In this document: piece after piece, positions 61,354 through 64,000 of the stretch | Layout: each line of letters starts with the position of its first letter | Position numbering within the stretch: the stretch's first letter is position 1 | NCBI RefSeq assembly: GCF_034058155.1 | Contig: NZ_CP139148.1 | Coordinates: forward strand, 3,410,001 to 3,474,000 | Direction: 5' to 3' | Source: Flavobacterium sp. KACC 22761 | Lineage (GTDB): Bacteria; Bacteroidota; Bacteroidia; Flavobacteriales; Flavobacteriaceae | Length of the DNA stretch: 64,000 nucleotides | The notes under the pieces: model-generated | Told to the model about the DNA's origin: nothing | The model's input: only the letters and a program-made list of their open reading frames with translations | Databases searched by the model: none | Made by a program: the position numbers and the translations under genes

Positions 61354-61656
61354 CTATTTTTTATTCTCAAAAACCGTTTCGAAATGCTCTACAATAGGAA
61401 ACGGTTCATAATAATGATGCAAAATCTTTTTCCATTCCAAATACGCTTCAGAAGTTCTGAAGCCCACTGTGTGATCTTCAAGTGTATTCCAATTAACCAG
61501 TAAAAGGTATTTGTTTTCGACTTCAAGACATTTTTCTAAACGATGTCCTAAATAACCATCGATTGATGAAATATATTGACTTGCTTTTGCAAAATCAGCT
61601 TCAAATTGATTTGCTAATTCTGGTTTAATGAATAAATATACTGCTTCTAAAATCAT
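61354..61656 (-). CDS. ABM-domain protein (antibiotic biosynthesis monooxygenase fold)
   Basis: A 100-residue protein of the dimeric alpha/beta-barrel ABM type. Segments: LEAVYLFIKPELANQFEADF at the start, SIDGYLGHRLEKCLEVENKY, and LLVNWNTLEDHTVGFRTSEA. Members are heme- or small-molecule-handling enzymes, or have no known activity; nothing here fixes the substrate. It stands alone between repeats. Confidence 0.8.
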   Translation of the reverse strand: MILEAVYLFIKPELANQFEADFAKASQYISSIDGYLGHRLEKCLEVENKYLLLVNWNTLEDHTVGFRTSEAYLEWKKILHHYYEPFPIVEHFETVFENKK

Positions 61657-61670
61657 TTAAATTCAATTTT

Positions 61671-61737
61671 ATCTGCTAAATCTGCCAAATCTGCGAGAAA
61701 AAATTATGCTCTCGCAGATTTTGCAGATTTTGCAGAT
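61671..61737. repeat. 9-bp-period inverted repeat
   Basis: The nonamers ATCTGCTAA, ATCTGCCAA, ATCTGCGAG (61671-61697) are mirrored by CTCGCAGAT, TTTGCAGAT, TTTGCAGAT (61711-61737). A hairpin is possible. Confidence 0.7.
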
Positions 61738-61787
61738 TTTATATTTATAGTTTGAAATAAAAAAATCTGCGTGCAATCTCACACAGA

Positions 61788-63203
61788 TTAATTTTTAGAA
61801 AACTTCGCTTCAAAAGTTTTAAAACGATTATCTAAATCTTTGATCAATTGTTTTTTAACCGATTCATCTTGAATGAAACTGTAATTGATGCTATTGTAAA
61901 CGTATTTTTTAATCGTTGCATACGAAACATCCTGATATCTTTTAGCCAATAAAACATATTGCTCTGTCATATTGCTTCTTAAAATTCCCGCGTCGTCTGT
62001 ACTGATTACAATTGGCACATTAAACTCTTTATAAAGTGTAAACGGATGTCTATTTTCTTTTACTTTCAAAATGAATTCGTTGCTCGCAAGATTGATCTCA
62101 ATCGGAATATTATTTTTAGACATATATTTCAATAAATCATACGAATTGGCTTCATAAGCAATATCAACTCCGTGACCTATTCTCTTGGCGCCTGCCACAT
62201 AAATCGCATCGTTAATATGCCAAGTCAATTCTTCTGGCTGAACCAAACCTAAAGTCAATTCGCCCGCATGGAGCGTATATTTTACGTCTGGGAATTTAGA
62301 ATGACAATATTTAAACATCACCATGTGCAACCAATAATCTTTCATAGAATTCTCGCCATGCTCTGGAGAAACGATATTTACTCCAGCAGTCAGTTTACTT
62401 TCGCTTGACGAAATAAAAGCAATAACTAGATTTTTGAATAAATCTACCGGTTCCATAAAACGAAGCACAAAGTTTTGATAACGCATGGTGAATTTTTCGT
62501 CATCTATTTTTAAGTCTTTGTGAAGTTTAGCTAAGAAATTAGTATTGAAATCTTCAGCATATTTTTTAGCGTCTTTTTTCTGAAGTGATTTATATAATTC
62601 ATCCAAAAGTTTCAAAACAGCTTTTTCATCTTTTTGAGTTGAAGCCTGACGTAATTTGGAATTAAAATCGGCTAAATCAGAAACATTCATATCACATGGA
62701 ATTGTTGATAATTGTGTTTCAATATAGCTTACATTTTCAGCAATGGCGCGTTTTTTTAGTTCCAGCATTCCTTCTGCAAAATGACCTTGAATTGTTGGTT
62801 CGAATTTCATAAATGAATCAAAAAACTGATCGTCAGAAGGCACAGAACCATTGTAATCTTTGATTGACCAAGTTTGCATAACTTGTTGCTGATAATAATC
62901 TAATTTGCCTTCGTTTTTTAGAGAAGAAAAAGTCTGCCAGTTTCCTTTTTCAGGTTTAGTTTTCGAAACTGCCATAGTTTCTATATTCAAATAAAAGTCT
63001 TCTGCAATAGCTCTTTCTAAAAGCGGTTCTGCATAAACAGATCCTGAAAAATGATGGTGTAAATCGCCTCCTTTTGGCATTTGTTGAAAGAAAGCTGTTA
63101 AGAGAGCTTCATTATTTCTGATTTTTTCTAAATAACTCTCAGCCGATTGAGAAAAGCCGATTTGTGCTATAAAAAAACAGAAAAGCGTAATTATTCTTGT
63201 CAT
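61788..63203 (-). CDS. Exported adenosine deaminase
   Basis: A 471-residue zinc enzyme of the adenosine/AMP deaminase family with a signal peptide (MTRIITLFCFFIAQIGFSQ). Zinc-site motifs: GDLHHHFSGSV (H49, H51), KYTLHAGELTLG (His and Glu), GAKRIGHGVDIAYEANSYDL and IVISTDDAGILRSNMTEQYV (Asp). The length exceeds cytosolic Add and matches the ADGF-like secreted group, so it may salvage external nucleosides. An exact -7 lies upstream. Confidence 0.93.
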   Translation of the reverse strand: MTRIITLFCFFIAQIGFSQSAESYLEKIRNNEALLTAFFQQMPKGGDLHHHFSGSVYAEPLLERAIAEDFYLNIETMAVSKTKPEKGNWQTFSSLKNEGKLDYYQQQVMQTWSIKDYNGSVPSDDQFFDSFMKFEPTIQGHFAEGMLELKKRAIAENVSYIETQLSTIPCDMNVSDLADFNSKLRQASTQKDEKAVLKLLDELYKSLQKKDAKKYAEDFNTNFLAKLHKDLKIDDEKFTMRYQNFVLRFMEPVDLFKNLVIAFISSSESKLTAGVNIVSPEHGENSMKDYWLHMVMFKYCHSKFPDVKYTLHAGELTLGLVQPEELTWHINDAIYVAGAKRIGHGVDIAYEANSYDLLKYMSKNNIPIEINLASNEFILKVKENRHPFTLYKEFNVPIVISTDDAGILRSNMTEQYVLLAKRYQDVSYATIKKYVYNSINYSFIQDESVKKQLIKDLDNRFKTFEAKFSKN

Positions 63204-63224
63204 ACTCTAAGATTAAATTACGCG

Positions 63225-63232
63225 CAAATATA
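63225..63232 (-). promoter_or_regulatory. -7 promoter element of the adenosine deaminase gene
   Basis: The minus strand reads TATATTTG, an exact TAnnTTTG match, 21 bases before the ATG. Confidence 0.65.
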
Positions 63233-63327
63233 GGAATTTCTGCGGAAATTTGAAAATTGAAATTCGTTGCGTTGTTTTTTAACGCAAAGAACGCAAGGTT
63301 TTTGTTCCAAGCTTAACTAAGTAGAAA

Positions 63328-63395
63328 CGCAAAGTTCGCAAAGCTTTGTCTAAAAAATCTTTGCGAACTTTGCGTAATTCTTTGCGAACTTTGCG
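63328..63395. repeat. CGCAAAGTTCGCAAAG inverted and tandem repeat
   Basis: CGCAAAGTTCGCAAAG (63328-63343) is mirrored by CTTTGCGAACTTTGCG at 63359-63374, and that arm is repeated at 63380-63395. A related partial run is at 63283. Confidence 0.75.
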
Positions 63396-63406
63396 GTTTA
63401 AAAAAA

Positions 63407-63446
63407 CTTAGAACCTTAGCATCTCAGTATCTTAGAAACTTAAGAA
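63407..63446. repeat. Octamer tract overlapping the GNAT stop
   Basis: Five octamers in exact register: CTTAGAAC, CTTAGCAT, CTCAGTAT, CTTAGAAA, CTTAAGAA. The last overlaps the stop codon of the GNAT gene. Confidence 0.7.
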
Positions 63447-63724
63447 AAAAGTACATCACGTATTTCTTCCACTTTATCAAAAACACTTTTTGCAAAAGGA
63501 CAAAGTGGGATAATTTTTAAGTTGTTTTCTCTCGCATATTCTACGGCAGCCATAACCAGTTTTTTACCAACACCTTTTCCGTTAAAATCCGGACTTACTT
63601 CAGTATGATCGATTATAAATTTTGAGTCTCCTGCCCAAGTATAAGTCATTTTTCCTGCTTCTTTTCCGTCTTCTACGGCTTCAAAATAGCCTCTTCTTGT
63701 ATCGTTTATTTGTTGAATTTCCAT
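63440..63724 (-). CDS. Small GNAT acetyltransferase (NATD1/YjdJ type)
   Basis: A 94-residue GCN5-related N-acetyltransferase. The acetyl-CoA site is in DFNGKGVGKKLVMAAVEYAR, and the second signature IIPLCPFAKSVFDKVEE follows. The protein is small, as in the NATD1/YjdJ group. Six bases separate it from the OsmC gene upstream, so the pair is cotranscribed. Substrate unknown. Confidence 0.88.
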   Translation of the reverse strand: MEIQQINDTRRGYFEAVEDGKEAGKMTYTWAGDSKFIIDHTEVSPDFNGKGVGKKLVMAAVEYARENNLKIIPLCPFAKSVFDKVEEIRDVLFS

Positions 63725-63729
63725 GATAA

Positions 63730-64000
63730 TTATATTAGTGTGGTTTTGATTTCGATTGAATGTGTCAATGTTTTATGAATTGGACAACTGTTTGCAATCG
63801 TTTCTAATCTTTGTTTTTGCTCTTCGTTGACTTCCCCTATTACTTCGATTCTTCGGGTAAATGAAGTACAATTTCGCTCTGAATCTCTTTCAAAATCAAT
63901 TTTGATATTGATTTCTTCAACGTTCCATTGCTTGCGATTAATATACATTCGTAAAGTAATCAACGTGCAAGAAGCCAATGACGAAGCCAAAAGTTCTGTT
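63730..64000 (-). CDS. OsmC-family protein, partial (N-terminus outside window)
   Basis: The gene continues beyond the window end. The visible 90 residues start in the TELLASSLASCTLITLRMYI motif of OsmC/Ohr proteins, with the catalytic cysteine in SLASCT, and continue with VIGEVNEEQKQRLETIANSC (the second cysteine) and PIHKTLTHSIEIKTTLI. It is a thiol peroxidase for organic hydroperoxides or a related stress protein. It is six bases upstream of the GNAT gene. Confidence 0.88.
   Translation of the reverse strand, partial: TELLASSLASCTLITLRMYINRKQWNVEEINIKIDFERDSERNCTSFTRRIEVIGEVNEEQKQRLETIANSCPIHKTLTHSIEIKTTLI

Overview
The window looks like chromosome of a Flavobacterium-like member of the Bacteroidota. 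The DNA is AT-rich. Many genes follow the Bacteroidota -7 promoter element TAnnTTTG. There is a SusC/SusD pair with a propeller-type regulator, many lipoproteins, and intergenic palindromes and short-period repeats of the kind common in this group. I see no tRNA, rRNA or CRISPR array. About 60 genes are supported, and most are ordinary.

Layout. 1-7.3 kb: PhnA-like protein, coaD flanked by two paralogous zinc-ribbon membrane proteins, ddl, and a divergent PASTA-protein/RluD pair, then an ABC-ATPase with a decayed first half. 7.4-20.3 kb: small enzymes and unknowns, mostly on the minus strand (sulfurtransferase, ThuA-like, DUF1398, alpha/beta hydrolase, MscS channel, thioesterase, DUF1203, TlpA-like, a NERD-domain gene broken by a one-base frameshift, Na+/H+ antiporter, orphan lipoproteins). 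20.4-28.7 kb: dnaK with an unusual upstream motif cluster, an IS3-family element inserted in a palindromic repeat, corA, pta-ackA.

28.7-44.4 kb is a polysaccharide utilisation locus: propeller/LuxR regulator, SusC, SusD, a LamG lipoprotein, a GH144-like glucanase, an exported esterase, a GH3 beta-glucosidase, then an exported glycerophosphodiesterase and a GH43-like enzyme. GH144 plus GH3 points to beta-1,2-glucan. Adding an esterase and a glycerophosphodiesterase suggests, as inference, substituted bacterial osmoregulated periplasmic or cyclic beta-1,2-glucans, which carry succinyl and phosphoglycerol groups.

44.7-64 kb: M28 peptidase, YiiX-like hydrolase, kdsA, arylamine N-acetyltransferase, an alkylglycerol-monooxygenase-like and lysoplasmalogenase-like gene pair (ether-lipid breakdown), clpS-prmA, tpiA, thioredoxin-like and DoxX-like proteins, DUF1599, folP, rlmH, exported adenosine deaminase, GNAT and a partial OsmC gene.

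The main signals not explained by genes are: two copies of a structured element with conserved ends and a variable central hairpin (3966-4047 and 48810-48954); degenerate tandem tracts with exact 7-, 8- or 9-bp periods placed between genes; and a cluster of seven TGTCA/TGACA pentamers upstream of dnaK.
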